Source: Lonicera japonica | Lineage: Eukaryota > Streptophyta > Magnoliopsida > Dipsacales > Caprifoliaceae | Direction: 5' to 3' | Length of the DNA stretch: 64,000 nt | NCBI GenBank assembly: GCA_021464415.1 | Contig: CM038463.1 | Coordinates: 4,774,001-4,838,000, forward strand | Shown: in pieces, positions 40,135 through 52,800 of the stretch | How the letters are laid out: each line of letters opens with the position of its first letter | How positions within the stretch are numbered: position 1 is the first letter of the stretch | Position numbers and translations under genes: made by a program | Notes under the pieces: generated by a model | Told to the model about the DNA's origin: nothing | The model's database searches: none | What the model saw: the letters and a program-made list of their open reading frames with translations, nothing else

Positions 40135-40370
40135 TGTTCCCAAAGGTTATAACATGATTATTGAATCTATGTTTCATGTTTTATAAAGTTCCAAAAGCAT
40201 GATTTAAAGCAACATATGTCATACACACTTGAAATTTATGTGGTATTGGAATCATATGATATATTCCATGTTTGTATAGATATTATATGTTGATAAAATT
40301 GAGGTGTTGATAAAGTATACATCATGGAGTATGGATTGAGGTTTCTTGAAGTACGTACGATATAGATTGT

Positions 40371-41475
40371 GTAGGTCGAAAAATATCCTAGAGAGGGGTG
40401 AATAGGATTTTTGAAACTTAATTCGGTTTTTGAAAATGTTTCAAAAGGATTTAATGTCTATATCAAGTAACAAGCTAAATAAACAAACAATCCCAATCAC
40501 AAACAGTAATATAGCAATGAAATAAAGAGCTTAGAGATAGAATGATTAAACCGAATGAGCCCAAGTCGTTTTGTTTACGCAGTTCAATTTATTAGACTTT
40601 ACGTACGCGCTCGAGTAGTGCCCCCAAGAAATTCCACTAATTGCGATTTTCTTCTAGGTGAAAATCAAACGTCTATAAGTGTTTTCTTCTCACACACTCT
40701 TATAAGTATTAATTCACCCACAATACTCACATAAGAAATCACTTTTGCTAAACTATGAGATACACCTCCCGCAAATATGATTTGAATAAGTTTTGGTGGC
40801 TAACACCAATGTATAATAGCTCTCAAGTGTTTGAAAGATTACAAATAAAGCTCACATTAAGAAATATCAAGTTTGATCATAATTTATAACTCAAATGAAT
40901 AATGATTGATCAAAACTATGTTCTTGAAACTTGAATATTGAATATAGATGAATAATATAGAATTAAAATGATTCAAGGCAGTTTGAATAGTGTATAGAAT
41001 GCGTATATACAGTATAGGACACAAAATGTCCATTTGAAAAGAGTTGGTGAAGATTTTGTGCCAAAAATGGCAAAATTGTAGAAATCCAACAGCTAGTTTC
41101 TGAAGCCTCAGTCGACTAAGTAAAGATCATTAGTCGACTGATGGGCCTCAATTGACTAAGCCAATGCCCATTAGTCAACTGAGCAGCTCTATCTGGCTGG
41201 CCAAAAACTCAATTTTTACACTTTTACAATTTAGTTATAAAATCAATTTTGATGCTTGGGGAAGGTCAAATATAGGTTCATAAGACACCTATTTTCGGGA
41301 AAGCTTAAAATAATACCGTCTGAATTTAATATGAATTTATTTCAAAATCGATTTTTGCAAGAATGAAGTTTTGAAAGCAATTTGATTCAAACTATGATTT
41401 TGATCAATATAATAATGTTAAAACAATGTGTATGAGCTATAATGATTATCAAACGAGAAACTTTACATAAAGAAC
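40371..41475 (+). mobile_element. Truncated copy of the TGTAGGTCG LTR family
   Basis: Begins TGTAGGTCGAAAAATATCC and runs parallel to the solo LTR at 43456-45031 for about 1.1 kb. Homology stops at 41475, exactly where the next LTR begins, so this copy was interrupted by that insertion. Confidence 0.7.
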
Positions 41476-42895
41476 TGTTGTGAATGTTTTAATTACTCGC
41501 AAGTGCACGAATCTGTACTTAGTATAATTTAGGCAAAAGTGAGGTCGAACCCTAAGAACTTAATGGATAGAATGTACGTATCTCTCTCATTAATTCTAAT
41601 TAATTCTTCATCTAGCTTAAAAATTGAGTGGGATAATTTATCAACTAAAAATACGAATAAAATAATAAAAGAGAATACTAATAAAATAATTAATTAATTA
41701 AATATTAGGTATGCGGAGTCATATATTTGATATTATGTTCCTAATATTCATGCCCAGCAAACTCTACTCATTGTCTCGCACTAATTTGGTCTCTCGACTC
41801 TATCAGATGCGAAAAATTAATTCAATTAAGCCCAATTAGTTTATAAAGTCCAAGTGTTAATTCTTTCACAGCCAAACGAATGTATAAATCAAAACACTCA
41901 CTATATCCATCAAAACACACCCTATATCTGCTCTCAACAAATCATAAGGTGAATCTAACAAAAAATAGTGAGAATCCAATTTTATTTTTATCAATTAAAA
42001 TAGGCATTAAATAGGAAAAATTATTTTTAGCATTAAAGTATTAAATTGGTAGAGTCAATTAGCATGATTACGTGCAAGGGAATCAATCAAATATACTCAT
42101 CTTCAATCCTAAAAAATAACCTAGCCTAGCATGCTCGCAATTAAAACACAATACATAATTAAATAATGCATAAATAAATAAATTAATTGCTTACTTGGTA
42201 CGTGCAAATAAATTGATGAAGAAGAAAATAATTCTGAATTAATTATGGTTGTCCACAAAGCATCCAAAAATTAATCCCAATATAAGAGCAAAAAGAAAAG
42301 GATCCTTAGAAGAAAATAAAATAAAATAAAATAAAATATAGGCTGCTCTTTTTTCGATAACCAAGGAAGAAGAAGAGGAAAAAGAAAAAAAAACTTGCGG
42401 CTTCTCTGCCCCGTCCCTTGATTGAATGCTGCGGCTTCTATATATAATTGATGATGATGAATGAGCTTGCTGGGCTTTATTAATGAATGGGCTTTAGACT
42501 AGGCTGCTTGATTGAGTGCTGACAACACTTTTTTAAATGACCGATTGGGCTTGATATTTTAATGGCCCACCAGAGTTAATTATTTCAGCGCACTGATCTT
42601 ATTTTGGCCATAACTTTCTGCTCCGAACTACGATTGACGCAAGGTTTTCTCCCACGTGTAGCTAACTCAAAGGTCTAGAACTTTTGTCTTGGAGTTTTCT
42701 TCAAATTCTGTACGAATTAATGCCAAAAATTTATTAAACACAGGCCTTGCTCGAGGACAATATTTTCTTCAATCGAAAACTTCTCAATTTAATTCCAAAT
42801 ACCTGAAAAGCTCCAAAAACAAAACAAATGTAATAATATATGCTCTTCAAAGTGTATATTAATGGATTACAATGTACCAATTTCTTAGCACATCA
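41476..42895 (-). mobile_element. 3' LTR of a minus-strand LTR retrotransposon
   Basis: On the minus strand it starts TGATGTGCTAAG (42895) and ends ...CATTCACAACA (41476). It is preceded on that strand by a polypurine tract GTTGGGGGGAATT (42896-42908) and by TTGCTCGAGGACTAGCAAA, a sequence common just upstream of plant 3' LTRs. A TATA-like TATATATAG lies at about 42435-42445. The internal region extends to higher coordinates and is broken by later insertions. Confidence 0.65.
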
Positions 42896-42908
42896 AATTC
42901 CCCCCAAC

Positions 42909-43455
42909 TAATACTTTGCTAGTCCTCGAGCAAAGCAAAAGCCTTTAAAGTAAATTCTTTTGTTAACCTCAAGGTTCCCCCAGGAGGACGAGTGAAGTCC
43001 CGTGATAGTTTGCAGTGAATATACCAACAAAATTCGAATGTAACGATCATTTTTAAAATTTATTTCCCATCTTTCACCAATGTAAATAACTCAACAAAAA
43101 CATTAAAACACCAACAAGTTAAGCAATATGACACACAACATCAAAGTTCTCAAACTAACAAGATTAATAAGAATATTTCTTTCTCTCCAATCTCATTGTG
43201 TGTATGAATTGACAACAACATAACATCATTGATACCTAAATAAGCAAAACTTTCAAATCCCATTCAAATTATGCTTTGATTCAATTTCTCACATGGTATA
43301 CACTTAACAAATGAAACACTCAAGAATAAGTTATAAATGCTCTCATTACATGCGGGCTATAAAGAGTAAATGTATTCAAATTTAAATGCCTCTCACATGT
43401 ATATATGATAAACGCTATCAATGAAATAAAATGAGTCTCATGAACGGATAAATCC
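42909..43455 (-). other. Internal region of the minus-strand retroelement, part 1
   Basis: Noncoding, AT-rich. Continues at 45032 after the nested solo LTR. Confidence 0.45.
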
Positions 43456-45031
43456 TGTAGGTCGGAAAATACCCTAGAGGGGGGGTGAATAGGGTTTTTA
43501 AAACTTAATCGTATTTTTAAAAATGATTTAAAAATATTTGATGTCTATATTTATCAAGCAATCAAGAACAAAGTTAATTCCAAACACAATGAATAAATAG
43601 AACAATATAATATAGCAAGAGATAGAAGATTGAATCGATCGAAGTCGAAGATTTTTTGTCCACACGGTTCGGCTTGTTCCCCCTACTCCGCGCTCGGTTA
43701 GTTCCCTGAGAATTTTCACTATAACCGTCCTTCCGGGTGAAGATCAAACCTCTACAAGTGTATTCTTCTCACACACTTTTACAAGTATTGAAACACCCTC
43801 AATACTCTCACAAGAAATCCATCTTGCTATTTTATGAGATACACCTCTCACAAATATGATTTGAATAAGTTTTGGTGGCTAACACCAATGTACAATATCT
43901 CTCTTGTGTATAATAAAATACAAATGAAGTTCACACTAAGAGGTATCAAAATTGATCAGAATATATAACTCAAAAATGAAAGATTGATCAATTAAATGAA
44001 TTGAATACTTGAATAACTTTGTATATATGTAAAATGAGTTTGTAGAATGATTCAAGTGTGTTAAAACATGTCTAGGACCTCATATTTATATCTTGCAAAA
44101 CCATATGGCCGTTGGGGATGATTAAGAGAGGTTTTGGCTCCAAGGTGTACATTTTCAAACTTTCCAACAGCTAGTTTTGACAAAAAAAATTAAATTTGTT
44201 TTGTTAATTTCTCCCAATTTGACCGTTGGATCATGCTCAAATTTTAGTCAAAATTGACAGGAGATGTTGTCTAACTACTATAAAAATTTCAAAATTATCG
44301 GAGTTCGAGAAGACCTCCATCTTACCGTTAGATCAAAACTGGACAAAAATTGAGCGAATTTTAAATGTAAAATAAAAATATTTTTGCAATTTAACAATTT
44401 AATTCCAAATAAAATTCTAATGATTTTTGAACCTCAAAGATATGTTTCTAAGATACCTATTTTTATTATAGCTTAAAATATGATCATTTAAAATTAATAT
44501 GAATTTAATTTGAAATTCGGTTTTTGTAAAATGATGTTTTTCAAATAAATTCAATTTCAAGCTAGTTTGAATCAATCTTTAAAAGATGCAAGAATATGTT
44601 TGAGCTATAGGGATTTGATTAATAAAGTATCTTTACATAAAATCTAAGCACTCACTCCATTTAATGATAATTCGAGTCTTCGTGATGCTTAATTTTCTTG
44701 TGCGTATCTTTAGTTGTTTGATGTTCTTGATCTTTTCTTGGTTTTGATAACTTGTAGAACATGTGGAGATCATTCTTATGCATATCTTCACTTGCTTGAT
44801 AATCTAGATCTTTTCTTGGCTTTGTATAGTACATGTATATCACTTGAGTTCATTTCTTGTGAGTAGAGGCGTTTGTAAAGCTTGTGTGAGATTTGCTTTG
44901 GTTTGAAGTTACACTTGGTCGGAAGATATATCGGTTAAAATGACTATCATCATTGGAACAACCGAGTTAAATAACACTTTATTAACTTATTGTAATTATC
45001 AAAATAAGATTAATTGACTTTAAGGTCAACA
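43456..45031 (+). mobile_element. Solo LTR (1,576 bp) with 5-bp target duplication
   Basis: Starts TGTAGGTCGGAAAATACC and ends AAGGTCAACA, with AATCC repeated directly on each side (43451-43455 and 45032-45036). TG...CA ends plus a 5-bp duplication indicate a solo LTR left by recombination. Internal tandem units of about 110 bp lie near 44690-44840. Confidence 0.8.
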
Positions 45032-46722
45032 AATCCCACTAGAAAAGAGAAATGCATAAATGGATCCCCTCCACCACTCTCACCTCAAAACCATATTCCA
45101 AATAATCATCAGGACTTTTTTCGGGTTATAACACAAGGCTTTGGGCAAGGGCTAATCAAATAAAGGGGTAAAAAGGGGATTCAAAGATCTAAGAAATACA
45201 TTGAGATATAAAATTAACACTTCGGGCTAACTTTGACTTCATTTGAGCTTTTTTTTTCCTTTTCCTTTTCACATCTCCTTTCTCATAAAAATTTTTCACT
45301 TTGATATTTCTAAGGATATTTCATTACTTTTTTTTTCATTTTTTTCATCATTTTTTTTTCATTCATTTTTTTCTTTTCAAGCTCACTTTTCACTATTGCC
45401 CGTACATAGAATAGATAATCTCAACATATTCTTAGATAAAATGGTAGGCTATAAATATGGTTAATACTCCTAATTAGAGTAGGGTAAGGATATTGGGCTA
45501 CCAAAGAAATGCTATAAATAAGGCTCAAATGGGTGACTAGCTGTACATATGTATGGGTAGGATTAGGCTATATATAGGCTGTCAAAAATGGCCTAAGTCA
45601 CTTCCAAAAGTTTATAATTCGTTAGTTCAAGTAATATAAAGAAATTGCATTTCATGGACGTACCTTTCTAAAGTTCAATCAAAGCAAAGAATAATGAGAC
45701 TACTCAACGAAATACGCTTTTCAAAAATTAAGAGTTGATGTAAAAACCCTCAAATAGGAAGATTGGCTCAAATACTCACGGGCCACTTAGTCTCCACATT
45801 TATGTTCTTCAGGAATTTTCAGTTATGCTCACTTTTCCATCTAGTCATGCATAAGTTGTCACATGTGCTCAGATATAATGATGATTGACAATTATAAAAT
45901 TTATCTTAATAATGATAGTAGGAGAACTAAGCATGCACATGTAAAGTATTAAGACAAATGCGCCATCGATATCACACAGGCTAGACAAAGAAAATCTCAG
46001 TTAATATCAAAGAACCATTGCAAAGCTTTTCTTTGTTCATTTTAAAAAAATTCAAAAATTTTAGCTCATTTTTTAACAAAGTGCAATAAGTGAAATATAT
46101 GAAATGATAAGGCAAATAAATCCCACCCCCAACTGAAATCTTACATTGTCCTTAATGTATAAAGACAAGCAAATATGAAAAGGAAGGATATCACCGGAAG
46201 TTGATGAAGCTCAATGATAAAGATAAACCTGCATTTTTCTTAGAAAAAGAACAAAGAAAAGCATAATATCTAATTTAATTGCAAAATGAATATTTATCAG
46301 GTGGAAGGTCAGCAGATATAATAATCACAACATAAACATACTTATCAAACCAACCATTTACCTCCAAGATTTGATGGTTCATATCAGGCTCTAGATTAAA
46401 TGATATAAGATGAATTAACTCAGTGAGCTCAACAGATGGAAGCAGGAAATCAATAGGCGAATAAGGTTTTTCCAAAGGTGATGAGTCACTAGATTTTAAC
46501 TAAAGTATACCAAGATCAAATGGGATACTCTCGCATAGCTTCACACTATCAAGAGATGCATCTCTCTCGCTATCTAGCTCTGAAAACAAAAATTTATGAA
46601 CCTCTGCTTCCCACTCGTCCTCTATCATTCTCCATTAAATAGCTTGCTTCCTATCATGTTCACCCCTCCAACTTCCTCTTCTTGGAGCTGTTTGCTTGTG
46701 TCAAATACATTAAGCTCAGTTG
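45032..46722 (-). other. Internal region of the minus-strand retroelement, part 2
   Basis: Mostly noncoding. An open minus-strand frame (46475-46275, about 66 codons) and its upstream extension to about 46650 resemble decayed retroelement protein but match no named domain I can defend. It ends where the Tat-type element begins. Confidence 0.35.
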
Positions 46723-48289
46723 TGTGAGAATCCGCAAATGCGACCCCCCGGGTCTCGTCCCCGTTCGTGGAGGTCTGAAGCGTCGGAAGGGATTCCGTCG
46801 CTTCATTTGCTTGGAGTTTGTTTTGATAATTCTGATCGGGTGTCCCTACGTCTATTCTAGATGCAAAGGGGTTCGTTCAGAGTCGCCAGTACGTTTTACG
46901 AGAAAACGGACAAAAAGGTTGTGTAAGGGAAAAGGCTATAGACAAGCCTTTCTTTACACGTTTGTCTGCGAAACCAGGTTTCCATAGGGTTCGGGAACTA
47001 TATTACGGTTTGGGAAGGTGTTAAGCACCCATTCCGCCCTTTCGGTCTCTAGTGGACTTATATATTTATTCTATGTTGAAAAACTTGGATGCTTTTACCG
47101 ATAGTCTACTACTTTCTAAAAGAAAACCCTATTTCTCGGGAAAAACGGGAAAAGGGGGTGAAAGCCTTTGTATTCCGAGATCCGATGTTTTTATATTTTA
47201 AAAGATGTAAATGACAAATGACAAAAAACCTTTTATTTTGAGAGAGTATTTCGTATTATTTCCTCAGATAATGACGGTTTTCTCGAGTTGTGATTATTTT
47301 TGGAAAAGTTCGGATCTTTATGTCGGGACTAATTCAATATGGAATTAGAACTCTTTGAGGAGAGTTTATCAGACACATCGCAGTCTATGAAAAAGACAGG
47401 ATATGTGGATTTTAATTCCTAGATAAGTCTTTTATCGGTCCGGGGTTTGAAAACAGGGTTTATCCGGACGATAATGTACTTACTCTTCTGGTTTTGAAAG
47501 TGGTTTTATCAGGGTCTTTTGTGTCGAAAACGATAGACTATTTGTAACTTGACAATAAGTTTATTCAAATAAAACGTGGACAGAATAACAGAAGTAAAAC
47601 AAGTACACAGATATCTAATTTTAAATACTAGAAGGGACTTTATTTACCTTCCCGACGAGAATAATAATAAGAAAGAAAATATAATACGGCAGAGGGATCT
47701 CTGGCGATAATAATCTTCTCTTTCTTCAGATATTTCCGAGAAATCGATTCCGGAGACGGGACACGTCGAGTGTCGAGTATAGATTCGATAATTCTTCAGA
47801 AATAAGATAATAGTAGAAAAATGCTTGATAAAAATCAAATCTAAAGCTCCAAATTCTCAGATTCCAATCGCTGCCCTTGAACCCTTGGGGGTGTTGGCCT
47901 ATTTATACTGCTCGGGGAAGATTGTCGCGCGACATTTCCCCAAAAAAGGCAAGTGTCGCGCGACATATCTTTTTGTCGCGCGACATTCCTGTATGTCGTG
48001 CGATAAACGGCTGAAGTGATGGGTCCTGACACTGTGATGTGTCAGAAAGTGGTTGGTCGGGTGCAGAGAGGGATTGTCGCGCGACATAGTGGGATTGTCG
48101 CGCGACATTCCAATGATTGTCGCACGACAATATGATATGTCGTGCGACAATCCTTCATAAAAAAAGGTTTGTCGCGCAACAAACCCCCCCGGGGTAGTTT
48201 CGGGTGCTCGGGTGTGTCCTGGACTCCAAAAATAGTAGTCTCGTAGGTCGTTAGGGTTCTTGCGGGGGTCACGGATCGGGGTGTCTACA
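46723..48289 (-). repeat. 3' LTR of the Tat-type element
   Basis: On the minus strand it starts TGTAGACACCCCGATCCGTG (48289) and ends ...GCGGATTCTCACA (46723). Length 1,567 bp with TG/CA ends. Copies of TGTCGCGCGACA at 47923-48181 lie upstream, in transcript sense, of TATAAATA (47907-47900). Open frames within it at 46682-46987, and the same frame near 63616, are LTR sequence, not genes. Confidence 0.9.
47900..48181 (-). promoter_or_regulatory. LTR promoter: nine TGTCGCGCGACA palindromes plus TATA box
   Basis: Perfect palindromes at 47923-47934, 47954-47965, 47974-47985, 48075-48086 and 48096-48107. Variants at 47994-48005, 48118-48129, 48138-48149 and 48170-48181. The nearest lies 15 bp upstream (minus strand) of TATAAATA at 47907-47900. 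The same module precedes both antisense genes of this element. Confidence 0.75.
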
Positions 48290-48529
48290 GACCCTCTCGA
48301 CTCAAGCTCCTTGCTTGCAAGGAATTGAGGCGACTGGAAGAGACCATGATCCATGGCTCCCGCATGAACTCTAAAGAAGTGTTTATGCAAAAAGTGCTTG
48401 TGAGTGCCTCCGGAGAGGGCTTCGTGTTTGGTTTTGCCTCCGGAGAGGGCTTTTGTTACCTCATTGCCTCTCTCGAGGGCTTTGACTTGCTCCACTTGCC
48501 TCAGATTGGAGGACTACCATTGCGCCTCA

Positions 48530-48750
48530 GGTCGGAGGACTACCGTTGTGCCTCTCTGGGAGGGCTTCGCCTCAGGTGGGAGGACTACCGTTTGTGCCTC
48601 TCTGGGAGGGCTTCGCCTCAGGTGGGAGGACTACCGTTTGTGCCTCTCTGGGAGGGCTTCGCCTCAGGTGGGAGGACTACCGTTGTGCCTCTCTGGGAGG
48701 GCTTCGCCTCAGGTGGGAGGACTACCGTTGTGCCTCTCTGGGAGGGCTTC
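48530..48750. repeat. GC-rich 45-47-bp tandem repeat, about five copies
   Basis: Units contain GGGAGGACTACCGTT, GTGCCTCTCTGGGAGGGCTT and CGCCTCAGGT. The one-base length variation shifts frame between units, so the open frames here (48325-48802) are not evidence of a protein. Confidence 0.85.
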
Positions 48751-49674
48751 TAGATCTGTAAGAAGAAGGAAAAAATGCCTCTGGGAGGACTTTCATGAGT
48801 AACTTTTGCCTCTGGAGAGGGCTTGTGATTTTGCCTCTGAAGAGGGCTAATTTGTCTCTCTTTAGACTACTAGAGTGAGAGAGAAAAGTTTTTGTGAGGG
48901 TGAAAAGAGCTCCTCGAGGTCTAATCTTATCCGAATGTCCGCTTTCCTATATCTTTCTTGAATTTTGTTCTCATGTTTTCCTCGAGTGAGGGTACTTTTC
49001 TCAGAAGGCAGTTTTCGATTTTCTTTTGCTTTCCGCAGCGTGATGATTCGAGGATTTTCCAAACCATCTCTTCTGTATCGTGCTGAAAAGAAAATTTGTC
49101 TAAAAGTCCAATCTCTGATCTCTGTTCTTTTCTCAGTTTCTCTTTTTGGTGGGCCCAACATCGTTTTCTGTTTCTCGATGCCCTTATTTCTCCCTCTTTT
49201 GGGAAAGACTTTTCCTGGCCCTCTCTGTTTTTGACCATGAGTCTTTTCATCCCTTTGTCGTGATCAGGAGCCTTACTCACCCTAAAACGAAGCCCTGAGC
49301 CGTTTTTGGCCTAGCTATCACTTTTGGTGTGGCTCTCCCTGTCACTCTACATTTCTGTTTCTCTCGCTTGCTTTGGGCGCTCATGCGGGTTTCTCATCTT
49401 TTCTACTCTTTCAATTTTTTCTATTCCCGTCTTATCTCGCCATTCTGCTTTTTCTTAATTGACGGTCTCGGTCCTTCTGTGAGATCAGAGACTACTTTTA
49501 ATCGTGGCATTCCGCTCTCGCATTTTTCGGGGAGATGATTTGGAAGTTTGCTCGTTGAAATCTTTATCATGGGTGTGCGGTTTTAGCAATCTTTTCAAAA
49601 ACTGCCCCTCGGAAGTCCTCCTGCAGGAGGTAAAAATGAGAAAAAGGTCAAAAAAATCAGGGGGGATGGGAGAT
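48751..49674. other. Noncoding DNA between tandem repeat and antisense gene 1 promoter
   Basis: Pyrimidine-rich, no recognised coding sequence on either strand. Confidence 0.5.
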
Positions 49675-49758
49675 TGTCGCGCGACACTTCGGTGGGGAGC
49701 CCTTTGTCGCGCGACAATGTGGCCATTTGTCGCGCGACAAACTGACCCACTATATAAG
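49675..49758 (+). promoter_or_regulatory. Promoter of antisense gene 1: three palindromes plus TATA box
   Basis: Perfect TGTCGCGCGACA at 49675-49686, 49705-49716 and 49728-49739, then TATATAAG at 49751-49758, 11 bp after the last palindrome. The ATG of antisense gene 1 follows at 49898. Confidence 0.75.
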
Positions 49759-49897
49759 CCTCCTGCTGAGCTCATTCCACCTCATTCTCTCTTTTCTCTT
49801 TCTCTCTCTAACTCTCCTTCTCTCTTGTTCCTAGCGCGAAAGCTCTGTCGCGTTTTCGACTTTTTCGGCCTTCTTCATATATATTCTACCTATACCG

Positions 49898-52800
49898 ATG
49901 GACCCTGCTCATCTCGACCGATTGGAGGGTGACCAGGAGGAGGTCACCTTTACTGACGCTCAGGGCGTTCTCTGCTGCAGCCCTCATCACGACGACTGGG
50001 CGGATTTGGACTGGTATGATGAGGATGGGATAGACCGCGGTCGGGCGGTGGTCTATCGGGATGCTATCCGAGCTGCTCCGGTCCCGGATGTCCCGTGGCT
50101 TTTGATGGAGCCTGTCTCTCACGAGATTCGTCGTCGATCTCTGGTATGTCTTCTTTCGTGCATTTATCTGTTCTGCTTCTTGTCGTTTCCTGTATTTCAT
50201 TTTCAATAATGTTAGTATGCATGTCTGCCTTGAATAACGCCCGATTTTTAGCGAACACATACTTTTACCTGTGATACCTCTTAGGATTTAGGAAAAATAC
50301 ATAATCTACCCCTATTGCCCTATAACTCTCATAATTACACCAAAGTACCCTCAGGTTTGGAAAATTACATAATTTACCCCTATAGCCCCATAACTCTCAT
50401 AATTACACCAAAGTACCCTTAGGTTTTGGAAAATTACATAATTTACCCCTATAGCCCTATAACTCTCATAATTACACCAAAGTACCCTCAGGTTTGGAAA
50501 ATTACATAATTTACCCCTATAGCCCTATAACTATCATAATTACACCAAAGTACCCTCAGGTTTGGAAAATTACATACTTTACCCCCATAGCCCTATAACC
50601 ATCATAATTACACCAAAGTACCCTCAGGTTTGGAAAATTACATAATTTACCCCTATTGCCCTATAACTCTCATAATTACACCAAAGTACCCTCAGGTTTG
50701 GAAAATTACATAATTTACCCCTATAGCCCTACAACTCTTATAATTACACCAAAATACCCTCAGATTTTGGAAAATTACCCTTATAGCCCTATAACTCTCA
50801 TAATTACACCAAAGTACCCTCAGGTTTGGAAAATTACATAATTTACCCCTATTGCCCTATAACTCTCATAATTACACCAAAGTACCCTCAGGTTTGGAAA
50901 ATTACATAATTTACCCCTATAGCCCTATAACTATCATAATTACACCAAAGTACCCTCAGGTTTGGAAAATTACATAATTTACCCCTATTGCCCTATAACT
51001 CTCATAATTACACCAAAGTACCCTCAGGTTTGGAAAATTACATAATTTACCCCTATAGCCCTACAACTCTTATAATTACACCAAAATACCCTCAGATTTT
51101 GGAAAATTACCCTTATAGCCCTATAACTCTCATAATTACACCAAAGTACCCTCAGGTTTGGAAAATTACATAATTTACCCCTATTGCCCTATAACTCTCA
51201 TAATTACACCAAAGTACCCTCAGGTTTGGAAAATTACATAATTTACCCCTATAGCCCTATAACTCTTATAATTACACCAAAATACCCTCAGGTTTTGGAA
51301 AATTACCCTTATAGCCCTATAACTCTCATAATTACACCAAAGTACCCTCAGGTTTGGAAAATTACATAATTTACCCCTATAGCCCTATAACTCTCATAGT
51401 TACACCAAAGTACCCTCAGGTTTGGAAAATTACATAATTTACCCCTATAACCCCCTATTCGTTCTCTTGTCTGCAGTGGGTTGGCTGGGGTTGGGGTTCT
51501 CCCAACACTATATCTTCGGAGTGGCGACGGGCACCGGCCCCTGTCCAGGAGTTGATTCTTGCGACTTCTTTTGGCTCCCTCTTCGACGCCCTCCCAGAGC
51601 GGGTTTCTAGGGCGACAGTTTTGGTGTCAACACTGGCTTGCCATTGGTGGGATACTACTCATACCTTCCATTGGAGCTGGGGTGAGATGACGATGACACC
51701 CCTCGATCTTTTTGCTCTGACCGGGATTCCTTCGGGGGGGTCCCCATTCAGATCGATGTCCCTTTGCGTCTGACGGCAGAGGGTATTGTTAGTGCGCTTG
51801 GATGGTTCCCGGAGCGACGGAGTTCCGGTGATACGATTCCTCGGGGTGTCTTGGTTATGCGGCTAGCCATAGAGAGAGCTCGGTTAGTTGCTTCAGGGGT
51901 TCCTATGACCCGTCAGGAGGCGCGCCAGTATGCCCGCGTCCTTCTTCTGTTGACACTCCATGATTTGTTCGAGGCACGTGGTGGGGACACGGCTCACCTT
52001 TGGTGGTTGCCCTATCTTCGGGACTTCAGCCTCATGTTTGACTATGACTGGGGAGGCTTCATTCTTGCAGTCCTCTATGATGCCATGGACCAGGTCTCTC
52101 GCCATTTAGCCCTGAACCTCAAGGGCTTTTCTCTGTTGTGGGAGGTACATACTTTAGTCCTTTTGTCCTTGCTTCAGTTCTTTACATATTACCTGTTGAT
52201 CATTGTTGATTTCTTTTATCTTTCCTTTTCAGAGCTGGTTTGTTGCTTATACCCGCCTGGGTCGTGCCCAGGTGGATCTCTTCGTTGAGAACGAGGACCA
52301 GTTTCCTTTTCTCCGCCGATTCATTGCGGGGAACTACCGGGCTCCCTATGTATACCGGACTTGGGAGACCGGAGCTGTTGCCGTTCACGACCTGTTGGAG
52401 GAGCAGGTAAATATTTTAGTTCTCTTGCTCTTTGATAGTTAGATAGAATATATAAATTATTGAAAATAAAAAAACTTGTTTTCTTTTCAGGTTGAGTGGG
52501 CCCCTTGGGGTGATCTGAGTCCCCATTATGGGTATGGCCGCGCCCTGACCGCCTCGAGGACTAGGCGGCTTATCCGGGATGAGTACGGCCTTCTCTTCTA
52601 CTTGGGCGAGAGGGTCATTCGCCAGCACACGCCGTCCCAGTGGCCTCGTGTTCCATTATTCCCTCCTGTTTTGATGAGGCGGACGGGCGAGATCGATCCG
52701 GTGACGGTGCAGGCCTTGGTCGACGGACTCGGCTTCCAGACGTTCGTCGAGGAGGGAGACTACCCCGTTTTTGCTGCCCGTTATCTGATGAGGGAGCCGA

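Noticed and set aside
46682..46987. Arg-rich open frame repeated almost identically near 63616
   Set aside because: It lies within the LTRs on the antisense side; identity reflects LTR duplication, not a gene family.
48325..48802. Three overlapping repeat proteins
   Set aside because: They translate the 46-bp tandem repeat in several frames; unit length varies by one base, so no frame is conserved.
48925..49280. Minus-strand Lys/Glu-rich frames near the 3' LTR
   Set aside because: No similarity to retroelement proteins and the opposite strand is pyrimidine-rich, which favours charged chance frames.
50285..51453. Regularly spaced repeats that could suggest a CRISPR-like array
   Set aside because: Units are contiguous with no unique spacers and lie in an intron of a plant retroelement gene: an ordinary minisatellite.
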